A stretch of 64,000 nucleotides of DNA from Polyangiaceae bacterium (GTDB lineage Bacteria; Myxococcota_A; Polyangia; Polyangiales; Polyangiaceae), in contig JAQSWN010000023.1 in the NCBI GenBank assembly GCA_029266615.1, positions 1-64,000 on the forward strand, written 5' to 3'. A model generated the notes under the pieces. It searched no databases. It was given only the letters and a program-made list of their open reading frames with translations, and was not told the DNA's origin. Positions 18,408 through 26,206 of this stretch are shown here, piece after piece (position 1 is the first letter of the stretch; each line of letters starts with the position of its first letter). The position numbers and the translations under genes are program-made.

Positions 18408-19129
18408 ACCGCACGAGCATCGCTTGCGCCGCGACCGTCGCGCTGTCACTCACGACCGGCGCCGCGTTCGCGCAAGCTACCAGTGACCAAGAACCGCCGA
18501 GCGAGGACTCGAACGCGCTCGGCAATCACCAACGCCACGTGCGCGTGGACATCGGCGTGCGCACGCAGTTCGTTCGAAGCGCCGGTCTCGACCCCTTCGC
18601 AAGCAATGACGTCATGCCGCAGCTCACCCTCGCGGCGTCGTACTACTTCTGGGCTCACGACCGGCTGAGCTTGGGCGGAGTGCTCGCGTTCGACTACGGC
18701 GCTCGGTCGGACGATGCGCGCAGCGGTGAGGCGACGCTGGACACACGGCGCTTCCTGCTCGCGCCGGAGGCTCGCTACCACGTGTTGCGAGTGCTCGCGC
18801 TGACGGCCAAAGTCGGGCCAACCTTGACGCGTCAGGACGCGACCTACTCCGGCCCCCAGACTCAGCTCTCCAAAACTGCGTGGAAGGCGGGCTTCGATGC
18901 CACGGCCGGCGCGGCCTTCGAGATCTTCGGCTATGCGAGCGGCAAATCCAACAAGCCGCGGCTCTGGCTCACGGCCGAAGGGGGGTACGGCTGGACGGCC
19001 TCGAACCGCCTGCGCCTGGAAGCGGATGAATCCGCCGCGGCCCCACAGCGCCTCACTCCACTGGATCTCGGCTCGCTTTCCCTGAGCGGGCCGCTGTTCC
19101 GGGTGACGGCCGCCTTGAGCTTTTGGTGA
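18404..19129 (+). CDS. Outer-membrane beta-barrel protein, last gene of propeller operon
   Basis: The 241-residue protein has a clear signal peptide (cleavage near AAFAQA, about residue 23), then alternating amphipathic strands (HVRVDIGVRTQFVRSAG, LTLAASYYFWAHDRLSLGGV, RFLLAPEARYHVLRVLALTA, LWLTAEGGYGW) and ends in the aromatic SFW expected of an outer-membrane barrel recognised by BamA. Size suggests an 8-10 strand barrel. ATG at 18404 overlaps the stop of the preceding lipoprotein gene, so all four genes from 13270 should be made together; the barrel may anchor or export the propeller lipoproteins. An in-frame extension upstream lies wholly inside the previous gene and is rejected. Confidence 0.84.
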   Translation: MNRTSIACAATVALSLTTGAAFAQATSDQEPPSEDSNALGNHQRHVRVDIGVRTQFVRSAGLDPFASNDVMPQLTLAASYYFWAHDRLSLGGVLAFDYGARSDDARSGEATLDTRRFLLAPEARYHVLRVLALTAKVGPTLTRQDATYSGPQTQLSKTAWKAGFDATAGAAFEIFGYASGKSNKPRLWLTAEGGYGWTASNRLRLEADESAAAPQRLTPLDLGSLSLSGPLFRVTAALSFW

Positions 19130-19235
19130 AAATACCTATCCGAAAGCCAGGCGAAAAAAAGAGCCGAAGCACACATCCGCCGACATTTCGCGCACTTGCG
19201 AGCGGCCGTATGAAGCAAAGAGAAGCAACTGCTCG

Positions 19236-19523
19236 GTGGACTCAACGATGGACCTTGCTAGAGTAAGCCCTGTGCAAGTCGTGCTCCGGAAGCTCGGTCG
19301 CGGTTCGCGAGCCGTAGCCGGTCGCCTGGTGAGGGCCCCGCGCAAGGGCTCCGTCGTGGTGATCGAGTTCTCGGACGGCATGCACGAATACGTAACGACT
19401 CCGGTTAAACGCGTGCTGCGCGTCGCTGCGCGAGACGTCTTCTACATCGAGACGGTCAATAGCCGCTATCGGTTGGAAGTGCGTGACCGCGAGCGCGCCC
19501 TCGAAGACGCGTCCAGCGGCTGA
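19236..19523 (+). CDS. Small hypothetical protein (95 aa)
   Basis: I do not recognise this protein. It is basic at the N-terminus (VVLRKLGRGSRAVAGRLVRA) and then carries a compact strand-rich part (GSVVVIEFSDGMHEYVTTPV, RVLRVAARDVFYIETVNSRY), like a small SH3-type barrel. GTG at 19236 is preceded by AGAAG at ten bases; an ATG at 19248 is a possible alternative. It lies just upstream of a hairpin and the small basic protein gene at 19568. Confidence 0.6.
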   Translation: MDSTMDLARVSPVQVVLRKLGRGSRAVAGRLVRAPRKGSVVVIEFSDGMHEYVTTPVKRVLRVAARDVFYIETVNSRYRLEVRDRERALEDASSG

Positions 19524-19527
19524 ACCC

Positions 19528-19561
19528 CCCTAGCGCTTCGCGGAGAAGCGCAGTACTAGGG
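19528..19561 (+). terminator. Hairpin between two small genes (candidate terminator or leader)
   Basis: GCGCTTC (19533-19539), loop GCGGA, GAAGCGC (19545-19551) form a perfect 7-bp stem; outer arms CCCTA (19528-19532) and TAGGG (19557-19561) can extend it across a 5-base bulge. It begins five bases after the stop at 19523 and ends seven bases before the ATG at 19568. No T-run follows, so it could instead be a 5' structure of the next gene. Confidence 0.5.
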
Positions 19562-19567
19562 CCGGCC

Positions 19568-19720
19568 ATGGGCAAATTCGACAGCCGTGCTTCCGTGAAG
19601 ATGACCCGCCGCAAGGCGCAGGCGAAGAAGAAGGCGCGTCTCGCGCGCAAGGCCGAGGCGACCAAGGCCACGCGCAAGGCCACGGCCAAGCCGAGCCGCA
19701 AGAAGACGGCGGCGAGCTGA
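19568..19720 (+). CDS. Very small Lys/Arg/Ala-rich basic protein (50 aa)
   Basis: ATG at 19568 opens a 50-residue frame, MGKFDSRASVKMTRRKAQAK onward, made almost only of Lys, Arg, Ala, Thr and Ser and ending TRKATAKPSRKKTAAS. About 40 percent of residues are Lys or Arg. The composition resembles nucleic-acid-binding tails (histone H1-like or small ribosome-associated proteins), and the low-complexity is protein-level rather than simple DNA repeat. I do not recognise a named family. It is preceded by a stable hairpin that might control its expression. Confidence 0.6.
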   Translation: MGKFDSRASVKMTRRKAQAKKKARLARKAEATKATRKATAKPSRKKTAAS

Positions 19721-19727
19721 GCTACCG

Positions 19728-20222
19728 CTATTCGGTGACGGCCGCACCATCCTCGTGGATGGTGCGCGTCGCGAACTGCTTGTCGGGTTGAGGCGGAGGC
19801 GCCGCCGGCATGGGCTCGCCGAGAAGCCCCACGTCGCCGCTGAGGCGCCGTTCACGCACCAAGCGCCAGCCGGCGTCGTCCTTCCAGTGTTGCTCGACGC
19901 GGGTCGCTCGCATCGTCCCTTCGTTGCTCTTCACCCAGGCGTAGTCGACGAGCACGATGGCGCGGTCGGACTCGGGCAGGGACAGACTTGCCATCTCGAC
20001 GTCCACGATGCGCAGGCTCTGGCCCCACGCGGCGTGCCGACGCATGAACTCGCTCCGCTCCGTCTTGGCGGCGCGCGCGACCGCGACGTCCAGTTGGTTG
20101 AAGCGCGCGGCGACGTTGAGCGCCATCGCCGCCTCCGTGATGCGCTCGGCGGGCGACGGCGGCGCCATGCAGCCGAGCAGACCGAACAGAGAGGCCGCGG
20201 CGATGACCCGGAGAGTGCGCAT
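19728..20222 (-). CDS. Lipoprotein with NTF2/SnoaL-like domain
   Basis: The 164-residue protein has a signal peptide with lipobox LLGC (Cys18) and a mature domain with an N-terminal helix (ERITEAAMALNVAARFNQLD) followed by strands containing AIVLVDYAWVKSNEGTMRAT and EQHWKDDAGWRLVRERRL, the pattern of a small alpha+beta cone fold such as NTF2/SnoaL-like lipoproteins. Probably binds a small ligand or is structural; function unknown. It converges with the small basic protein gene and is followed on the same strand by none before 19720. Confidence 0.82.
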   Translation of the reverse strand: MRTLRVIAAASLFGLLGCMAPPSPAERITEAAMALNVAARFNQLDVAVARAAKTERSEFMRRHAAWGQSLRIVDVEMASLSLPESDRAIVLVDYAWVKSNEGTMRATRVEQHWKDDAGWRLVRERRLSGDVGLLGEPMPAAPPPQPDKQFATRTIHEDGAAVTE

Positions 20223-20270
20223 GGGGTGGGGCTAGCAGCCGGGGCGCGTTCCGGGAAAGTATTCGGCGAC

Positions 20271-23231
20271 TCAGAACGCGCTGGAGAGCACTAGGTACGT
20301 CTGAATTCCCGAGGGAGCTTCCGCGCTCAGCCCTCGCGCCGCGCCGAGCCTGAGGTTGCCGTACGTGTAGTAACCGACGTAGAGGTCGAGCCACAGCTCG
20401 GCGCCCACCGCCCCGTGGAAGGGCTTCAAAGGGTCGCGCAGATCGAGCCGGTTGTACGCGGCACCATAGTCGAAGAAAACTGCGCCCGCGACCGAACGCA
20501 AGAACACCGGCAGCGTGCTGACTCCGCGATCTGCGTACCAGATGGGCGCGCGGTACTCCACGTTGAGCAGGTTGAAGTCGGTGCCGTAAAACTGCTGCGG
20601 CTCGTAGCCGCGCAACCTGAACGCGCTCTGGCGCAGGTTGTTGCGGAACGAATCCAAGAGCGGCATGTCGGCATAGCCGCCAATCGAGAAGCCGCGGCCG
20701 GGGTACGTGCCGCTCGCCGTACCGCCGGACAGCGCCGCCGCCAAGACGTGGTGGTGCAGCCACGGCATGAGCACGTAGCCGGTCGCGGTTGCCGTGAACG
20801 AGGCGAGACTCCTGTCGCTGCCTAGGATTCGATCGGCGTAGTCGAAGCCGAAGGCGAGCTCGAAGCCGCGCTCTTTGCTGATGGCGTAGCTGCTGCTCTC
20901 GACGTTCGAGTAGCCGTAGCCGAGGTGAAGCAACCCCAAGAGGCCGCGGTACGGCTCCCGGCCGAGCGCGGAGTACGGATCCGGCGAGGGGACCCGAAGC
21001 TGCTGATAGACCTGGACCACGCTGTAGCTGAGCGACGCGCTCTGCGATTCGTTGTCGCCCGGTAAAGTGGCCGATACACCCGTGCTCACGCCGGTCAGGT
21101 GCTCGACGGTCGCGAGCGGCGTCTCGTTGACGATGTAGTCATCTGGGTGCCGCGGCCTGGAGTTGCGAAAGCCGGAGAGCCGCAGGTAGTACGGTCGACG
21201 CGAGTACGCGTAGTCGAGCGAGACCGCCGGCTCCGTGCGCTCCTGCTGGCGAGTGACCGGCACGCTGATCGCGCCCGCAACCCCGTGCAGGCCCGCGATG
21301 TCGTAGCCGCTCGTGGTGACGGTGAGCTGCTGCCCGAACGCGCCTGGTCCGTACTCGACGTAGTATTGGCGGGGGCGCAACGTCTGCAGGGGATCGTACG
21401 GACGAATCGGGTAGCGGTAGAGAACCGAGTCCGGACCTTGGCCGCGCCCTCCCACGTAGGGCACGGCGGGCAGCCAGCGAGCGGGTTCGTTGTCCATGAC
21501 GAATAGGTCCCACCCCCGCGACGTGTAGCCGGTGTAGACGAGCGTACGACCGTCCGCCGAAACTTCCGGAAAGTACGCGCCGTTGATGACGTTGGTGACT
21601 TGGGACAGCGCGCCCGTACCGAGCTCGTACGCGTACACGTTGGCGACGCCGCTCCGGTCGCTCGTGAAGTACAAGTACCGTCCGTCGCGGGAGAACGTCG
21701 GCTGTTGGTCGATGGCGCGATCGTGGAACAGCTCACGGAAGCGGCCCGTCGCGGCGTCTACGACTCGCACGTCACGGTAGCCTCCCGTCGTCCACGCGCT
21801 GTAGGCGACGCTACGGCCGTCGGGCGAGAAGCGCGGCGTGTACGCCTGCTCGAAGCGCGCGCTCGGCACCAAGGCGCGCACGTTCGTGAGCTCGAAGCTC
21901 GGAGACAGATCCGCGATTCTGAGCGTGCTGGTGCTGCGATCGTTGGTGACGAACACGACGCGCCTGCCGTCGGGGCTGACGTCGGCGTGGCGCGCGCGCA
22001 AACCTTGCGTGATGCGGGTCCGCGTGTCGCCTTCCTCGCGCGAGGAGGTGCCTGGCAATTGCCGAAACAGGTCTTGGAAATAGTAACGGCGCTGCGAGAC
22101 CGCGCCGCTGTCGAACACGATCGAGCAATCGGGGGCCAGGCTGACCTGCGCTCCGCTCGCGCGCGCCCTCAGCTTGCCTTCGGGGTGCGAGCCGTCGAGC
22201 GCGACCTCGTACACGCCCCCGATGGTGTTGCCGTCGTTGCGCTCGTAGAGCAGGCTCGGCTTGCCCAGCGTGGAGCAGCCTTCGGTCAGGCGTGCCCCAG
22301 AGGCGCTCTCACCACGCGCGGTGAGCCGTCGCCCTTCGCGCAGCCCCCGCGCCCGGATCGCCGCCGCTTGCGCGGCGTAACGCTTCTCCAGTGTCTCGCG
22401 CCAGCCTTCGTACAGCTCCTCGTAGGTTCGACCCGTCACACGCCGGATCGAGCGGTTGATGCCCCACGGAGCGACCTGCGCGCCGTAGTCGTCCGCGACG
22501 GCCGCGAACGTGTTCGGCCCGTAGGTGTCGTTGATGAACGCAACGAAGGCGGAGCCGTAGAGGTACCAGACGTTGCCCCCCGGAAAGCGGCGCGGCGACC
22601 CGGACATCTTGTCGAGGCCAGCAAAGCGGTGCTCGAGCACGTCCGCGCGCAGGTACATGTCGAACTGGCTGGAGCGTAGTCGGCCGCCGCTCGTGTGCGC
22701 GGTCTCCATCGCCACCGCGAGGCCTTCCAAGATCCAGCGCGGCTGCCACTGGTTGGGGATCGCGGTTTTACCGATGACCTTGTTGAGCAGCGCGGGCAAC
22801 CCGGACACGTTGTCCACGTGAAGGATGTGCGTGTACTCGTGGGTGAGCAGCTCGTTCAGCCAGTCGTCGTAGTCGCCGAGCGCGGACATGTCGTCCGGCG
22901 CCGTCGCGTACAAGCGGATGGTGTTGTACGGCACGGCGCCCGCGGAGCCGTTCGCGAAGTCCGAGTCGTCGGTCAGCAGGACCTCGACCAGCTCACTCGG
23001 GACCTGGTCGAGGTTTTTCCCGAGCACCGTGTACGCGCGCTCGGCCATGGCCGCCGCGCGTCGCGCGAGTGGCTCGAGCCCGCCGTGGAAGCTCACCCGG
23101 AAGTGCGGCGTCTCCAGCGTGTACCACTGGAGACGCGGGTCCCCCGCGCGCGCGTCGCGCACCCCCGCACCAAGCGTGAGCGCAGCGAGCAAAGCGGTGA
23201 GGAGCTTCTTCACGCTCGAACGAGACCCCAA
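20271..23231 (-). CDS. Protease-like/TolB-propeller/outer-membrane barrel fusion protein
   Basis: This 986-residue exported protein (signal peptide ending about ARA-G, residue 30) joins three parts. Residues about 35-290 are a peptidase-MA-like gluzincin domain with H131-E-Y-T-H135 and a downstream E169 in WILEGLAVAME, the zinc ligands of the family. Residues about 300-620 contain PD40/WD40-type repeats of a TolB-like propeller (HADVSPDGRRVVFVTNDRS, YTPRFSPDGRSVAYSAW, PTFSRDGRYLYFTSDRSG, PEVSADGRTLVYTGYTS). The C-terminal ~350 residues are strand-rich, with FRLRGYEPQQFYGTDFNLLN, and end LVLSSAF, as in Omp85/surface-antigen barrels. It is probably an outer-membrane protein presenting a protease domain. 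Single-gene unit. Confidence 0.85.
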   Translation of the reverse strand: MGSRSSVKKLLTALLAALTLGAGVRDARAGDPRLQWYTLETPHFRVSFHGGLEPLARRAAAMAERAYTVLGKNLDQVPSELVEVLLTDDSDFANGSAGAVPYNTIRLYATAPDDMSALGDYDDWLNELLTHEYTHILHVDNVSGLPALLNKVIGKTAIPNQWQPRWILEGLAVAMETAHTSGGRLRSSQFDMYLRADVLEHRFAGLDKMSGSPRRFPGGNVWYLYGSAFVAFINDTYGPNTFAAVADDYGAQVAPWGINRSIRRVTGRTYEELYEGWRETLEKRYAAQAAAIRARGLREGRRLTARGESASGARLTEGCSTLGKPSLLYERNDGNTIGGVYEVALDGSHPEGKLRARASGAQVSLAPDCSIVFDSGAVSQRRYYFQDLFRQLPGTSSREEGDTRTRITQGLRARHADVSPDGRRVVFVTNDRSTSTLRIADLSPSFELTNVRALVPSARFEQAYTPRFSPDGRSVAYSAWTTGGYRDVRVVDAATGRFRELFHDRAIDQQPTFSRDGRYLYFTSDRSGVANVYAYELGTGALSQVTNVINGAYFPEVSADGRTLVYTGYTSRGWDLFVMDNEPARWLPAVPYVGGRGQGPDSVLYRYPIRPYDPLQTLRPRQYYVEYGPGAFGQQLTVTTSGYDIAGLHGVAGAISVPVTRQQERTEPAVSLDYAYSRRPYYLRLSGFRNSRPRHPDDYIVNETPLATVEHLTGVSTGVSATLPGDNESQSASLSYSVVQVYQQLRVPSPDPYSALGREPYRGLLGLLHLGYGYSNVESSSYAISKERGFELAFGFDYADRILGSDRSLASFTATATGYVLMPWLHHHVLAAALSGGTASGTYPGRGFSIGGYADMPLLDSFRNNLRQSAFRLRGYEPQQFYGTDFNLLNVEYRAPIWYADRGVSTLPVFLRSVAGAVFFDYGAAYNRLDLRDPLKPFHGAVGAELWLDLYVGYYTYGNLRLGAARGLSAEAPSGIQTYLVLSSAF

Positions 23232-23273
23232 TCGAACCCGCGCGCCGGAAACCCTTAGCCGGCGCCGTTGCCC

Positions 23274-24368
23274 TCAGAGGTCGTCGTGAAAGAGTGGCTC
23301 GCGGTTGCGAACGTAGCGATACACGAGCTGCCGGCCCTCGGGCGAAATCTGCGTGAACTGCGCGCCGAAGCCGGGCGGTGAATCCGAGCCGGAGAGCGCC
23401 GACTCACGGGTCCACCGCACGACGGCGAGTGCTTCGAACTCGTAGCCGCCCGGCATGGACACCCTCACCACGACGTTTTGCCCGATCTTCGGCAGCTGGT
23501 AGGTGGCGACGAAGATACCGCCGGAGTCGATGACGTCGTTGCCGCTCAGGCCCTTGTAGAAGTTCGTGGTGCTGTGCGCGCCGAGCTCTGCTTCCACGCG
23601 CAGCGGAGCGTTGCCGCCCGTGGGCTGCGGCGGCGGAGCGTAGGCGTTGGGCGAAGGCGAAGGCGCAGCCGCAGCCGCCGGTGCGGCGGCGGGGGGCGCT
23701 TGGTACGCGGCAGGAGCTGGCGCGGCCGCAGGTGGCGGCTGATACGCCGGCGGCTGCTGATAACCCGGCGCAGGCTGCTGATAGCCTGGCGCAGGCTGCT
23801 GATAGCCGGGGGCGGGCTGCTGGTACTGCGGCGGCGCGCCCTGCGGGTAACCGGGAGCAGCGGGCGGCTGATATTGCGGCGGTGCGCCTTGCGGGTAACC
23901 AGGAGCCGGCTGTTGGTAGTGACCGGGTTGCGGGGGGTAGGCCGGCGGCTGTTGCGGCTGCTGTCCCCAACCCTGGGGCGGTTGCGCGGGCGCTGCACCG
24001 GGCGGCATCGCCATCGTCCCGGCGAACGCGGGATTCGGTTGGGCGGCGGCCGCGGGCGCTTGCGCAAGTTGGTGAATCAAGTTCAGCGAGCCCGCGATGG
24101 CCTCCAGCGCTTGATCCACGGCGGGGTAGCCGGGCGGTTGTTGCTGCAGCATCGCCAACGCTTGCCGCGCGGCGACGAGCGCGGCCGGACCTGCTTCCGC
24201 CTGCGCGGCGCCATGCGACGCCTCGACGCGGTGCAGAGCGCTCATGGCGCTCGCAATTGGCTCCGCAACGGCCATCACTTGCGGCGGCACGGAAGGGCCC
24301 TGCAGCGCCCCTAGGCCGCGAGCAAGATTTTCGCGGGCGGCTCGAGCCAGACTCACCGGATCAGACAT
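23274..24368 (-). CDS. PilZ-domain protein with Pro/Gln-rich linker
   Basis: The 364-residue protein has an N-terminal helical part (about residues 1-110), a long Pro/Gln/Tyr/Ala-rich linker with repeated GYQQPAP units (about residues 150-250), and a C-terminal PilZ domain (LRVEAELGAHSTTNFYKGLSGN onward, GGIFVATYQLPKIGQNVVVRVSMPGG). PilZ domains normally bind cyclic di-GMP through an RxxxR and D/NxSxxG motif; the second is represented by DSGG, while the arginine box is not obvious, so binding is uncertain. The start at 24368 has an excellent CGGAGGA ribosome-binding site; a longer in-frame extension to 24425 lacks one. This family is common in myxobacteria. Confidence 0.85.
   Translation of the reverse strand: MSDPVSLARAARENLARGLGALQGPSVPPQVMAVAEPIASAMSALHRVEASHGAAQAEAGPAALVAARQALAMLQQQPPGYPAVDQALEAIAGSLNLIHQLAQAPAAAAQPNPAFAGTMAMPPGAAPAQPPQGWGQQPQQPPAYPPQPGHYQQPAPGYPQGAPPQYQPPAAPGYPQGAPPQYQQPAPGYQQPAPGYQQPAPGYQQPPAYQPPPAAAPAPAAYQAPPAAAPAAAAAPSPSPNAYAPPPQPTGGNAPLRVEAELGAHSTTNFYKGLSGNDVIDSGGIFVATYQLPKIGQNVVVRVSMPGGYEFEALAVVRWTRESALSGSDSPPGFGAQFTQISPEGRQLVYRYVRNREPLFHDDL
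23748..23830 (-). repeat. 21-bp tandem repeats encoding GYQQPAP
   Basis: About four in-frame copies of a 21-base unit in the PilZ gene encode GYQQPAP. Unit differences are mostly silent, so length may vary between strains by slippage. Confidence 0.75.
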
Positions 24369-24426
24369 GAATCCTCCGAAGATACAGGCGTCGGAGTCTA
24401 TCATCCGAGCCTCGGATTCCAACACT

Positions 24427-25314
24427 TTACGGCTGCGCGAGCCGCTTCAGTAGGTGAGCGACGTCCGCCGCCGTCGCGGCTTCCTCTTCCAACTCGGGAA
24501 AGAACGCGCGCGTGACCCGCACGGCGCCGTCACCCGTTCGCAAGCTCAGCTCGGCGGAAATGTGTGCTTCGCCCGGCAATAGCGCGGTCAGATAGTCACG
24601 TTGGGCCTCCGCGCGAGTGACGAACAGCTCGACCCCCTCCACCGAAAGCGCCACACCCGGGGTAGGTGAAAGGGCGCGAACCCTCCGCAGCACCCGCTCG
24701 GTCGTCCAGCCGAAGTCGACGCGCAGCTCGTCACCGCTCGGCTCTGGCGCCCAAGTCACCAGCGCCGGGTCTTGCTCCTCCTCGGGCACGGGCTCACCCT
24801 GGGAGAGTCGCGCGACCGTCGTTCGCAGGACCTCGAGTGATGGGCGGTCCAACGCGCGCGCCAGTTGCCAGGCGTCGCGCGAGCCGACCGGTATGCTCTT
24901 GGCGCCGAGCAGCCTGCCCGTGTCGTACTCCGCTTCGAGCCGATGGACGGTGACGCCCGTCACCGCGTCGCCCGCGTCGATGCTCCAGAAGTAAGGATTG
25001 GGTCCGCGGTGACGCGGCAAAAGCGAGGGGTGCACGCCGATGGCGCCTCGCGGCTGCGACAGCCAACGCGACGGCAGCTTGCGCGTCCAGAACCAGGAGG
25101 CGAGTAAATCTGGCCGCTCGTCGGCGAGCGCGGCGTCTACCTGCTCTTCCAGCTCGGAGCCGAGCGCGCTTGCGTCCAGCAGGTGAGGGTACGCCCGCGT
25201 GAGCCGACGGCGGCCCGGCGCGTCGACCGGCGCGAGCACGACCGGGCCGAGCCGGTGGCCGTCCGCGGCGAGGAGGAGCGCGCCCAGCGGCAAACCGAAA
25301 TACGCGATCTTCAA
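24427..25314 (-). CDS. Formyltransferase-fold protein, catalytic Asn replaced by Gly
   Basis: The 295-residue protein matches the methionyl-tRNA/sugar N-formyltransferase family: an N-terminal Rossmann domain, the folate-site block VHPSLLPRHRGPNP and a DTG motif (D131), then a C-terminal domain. The catalytic triad of the family is Asn-x-His...Asp; here His95 and Asp131 are present, but the Asn position is Gly93 (I-G-V-H). It may therefore be inactive, or use other chemistry. It could also be a divergent sugar formyltransferase. The start is TTG at 25314, supported by a GAGGAGAGG ribosome-binding site; longer frames run over the divergent ftsE start. Confidence 0.8.
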   Translation of the reverse strand: MKIAYFGLPLGALLLAADGHRLGPVVLAPVDAPGRRRLTRAYPHLLDASALGSELEEQVDAALADERPDLLASWFWTRKLPSRWLSQPRGAIGVHPSLLPRHRGPNPYFWSIDAGDAVTGVTVHRLEAEYDTGRLLGAKSIPVGSRDAWQLARALDRPSLEVLRTTVARLSQGEPVPEEEQDPALVTWAPEPSGDELRVDFGWTTERVLRRVRALSPTPGVALSVEGVELFVTRAEAQRDYLTALLPGEAHISAELSLRTGDGAVRVTRAFFPELEEEAATAADVAHLLKRLAQP

Positions 25315-25317
25315 GCG

Positions 25318-25326
25318 CCTCTCCTC
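25318..25326 (-). promoter_or_regulatory. Strong ribosome-binding site fixing a TTG start
   Basis: GAGGAGAGG lies upstream of the TTG at 25314 on the minus strand, with its AGGAG core about six bases from the start. There is no ATG or GTG in register nearby, so this site is the reason for choosing the TTG. Confidence 0.7.
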
Positions 25327-25408
25327 TATCAGTGCCGGGCCGCCGCGGCACGGGGCGGTTCGCAGAAAAGTTTCCCGAAAGGCGCCAGCCTGATTAGCTC
25401 GGGGCGGC

Positions 25409-26206
25409 ATGGAACCGGCTGGCAAAAGTCGTCCGTACCGCCCCGCGCTGCGTGAGGGCGGCCGCTTCGACCCGCTCGCGGCTGGGCGGCCTATCCTCAC
25501 CTTCGAGGACGTTCACAAGTGTTACCGCGTGGACGCGCCGGTGCTCAAAGGCTTGAGCCTGAGCATTGCGCGCGGCGAGTTCGTGTTCGTGACGGGCCCG
25601 TCCGGCGCCGGCAAGAGCACGCTGCTGCGCCTCTTGTATGCCGCGGAGACGGTGGACTCCGGTCGCATCTTGTTTTTGGGGCGAGAGGTGGGGCGGCTCA
25701 CGGACGCCTCAATCCCGTTTTTGCGCCGCAACATCGGCATCGTCTTCCAAGACTTCAAGCTCGTGAAAAACTGGACGGTGCTGGAGAACGTTGCGCTGCC
25801 GCTCGAGGTGCTCGGCCTTCCGGAGCGCCTCGCGCGCGCGAGGGTGGGGGAAGCGTTGGAGCGCGTCGGCCTGGCGGGGCGCGGCTCCGAGCTGGCGGGC
25901 ACGCTTTCCGGAGGCGAGCAGCAGCGCGTCGCCGTCGCGCGCGCCATCGTCGGCGAGCCGGCGCTACTCCTCGCAGACGAGCCGACCGGCAACCTGGATC
26001 CTCAGCTCGCCGTGGACATCCTGGGCCTGCTGGAAGACATCAACGAAACCGGCGTGACGGTCGTGTTTGCCACCCACGACCGGAGCTTGCTCGACATTCG
26101 TCCGCGCCGCGTCGTCGTGCTGGACGATGGCAAGGCGACGGACGTGCCGTCCGGTTTGGACGACATGCTCGAGGCGCCGAGCGATGGCAGCCGGAGGGTG
26201 GCGTAG
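25409..26206 (+). CDS. ftsE: Cell division ATP-binding protein FtsE
   Basis: The 265-residue ATPase is FtsE, which with FtsX forms an ABC-type complex at the division septum that activates peptidoglycan hydrolases. Walker A is GPSGAGKST at residues 63-71, then a Q-loop ([20 protein letters not shown]), the signature [15 protein letters not shown], Walker [13 protein letters not shown] and the switch His in THD. It carries an N-terminal extension of about 28 residues compared with E. coli FtsE. The next gene is ftsX, starting one base into the stop (TAGTG), and then an EnvC-like gene. Confidence 0.96.
   Translation: MEPAGKSRPYRPALREGGRFDPLAAGRPILTFEDVHKCYRVDAPVLKGLSLSIARGEFVFVTGPSGAGKSTLLRLLYAAETVDSGRILFLGREVGRLTDASIPFLRRNIGIVFQDFKLVKNWTVLENVALPLEVLGLPERLARARVGEALERVGLAGRGSELAGTLSGGEQQRVAVARAIVGEPALLLADEPTGNLDPQLAVDILGLLEDINETGVTVVFATHDRSLLDIRPRRVVVLDDGKATDVPSGLDDMLEAPSDGSRRVA

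Noticed and set aside
25315-25500. Upstream extension of the formyltransferase frame
   Set aside because: It runs over the ftsE start on the other strand; the TTG at 25314 has a strong ribosome-binding site.
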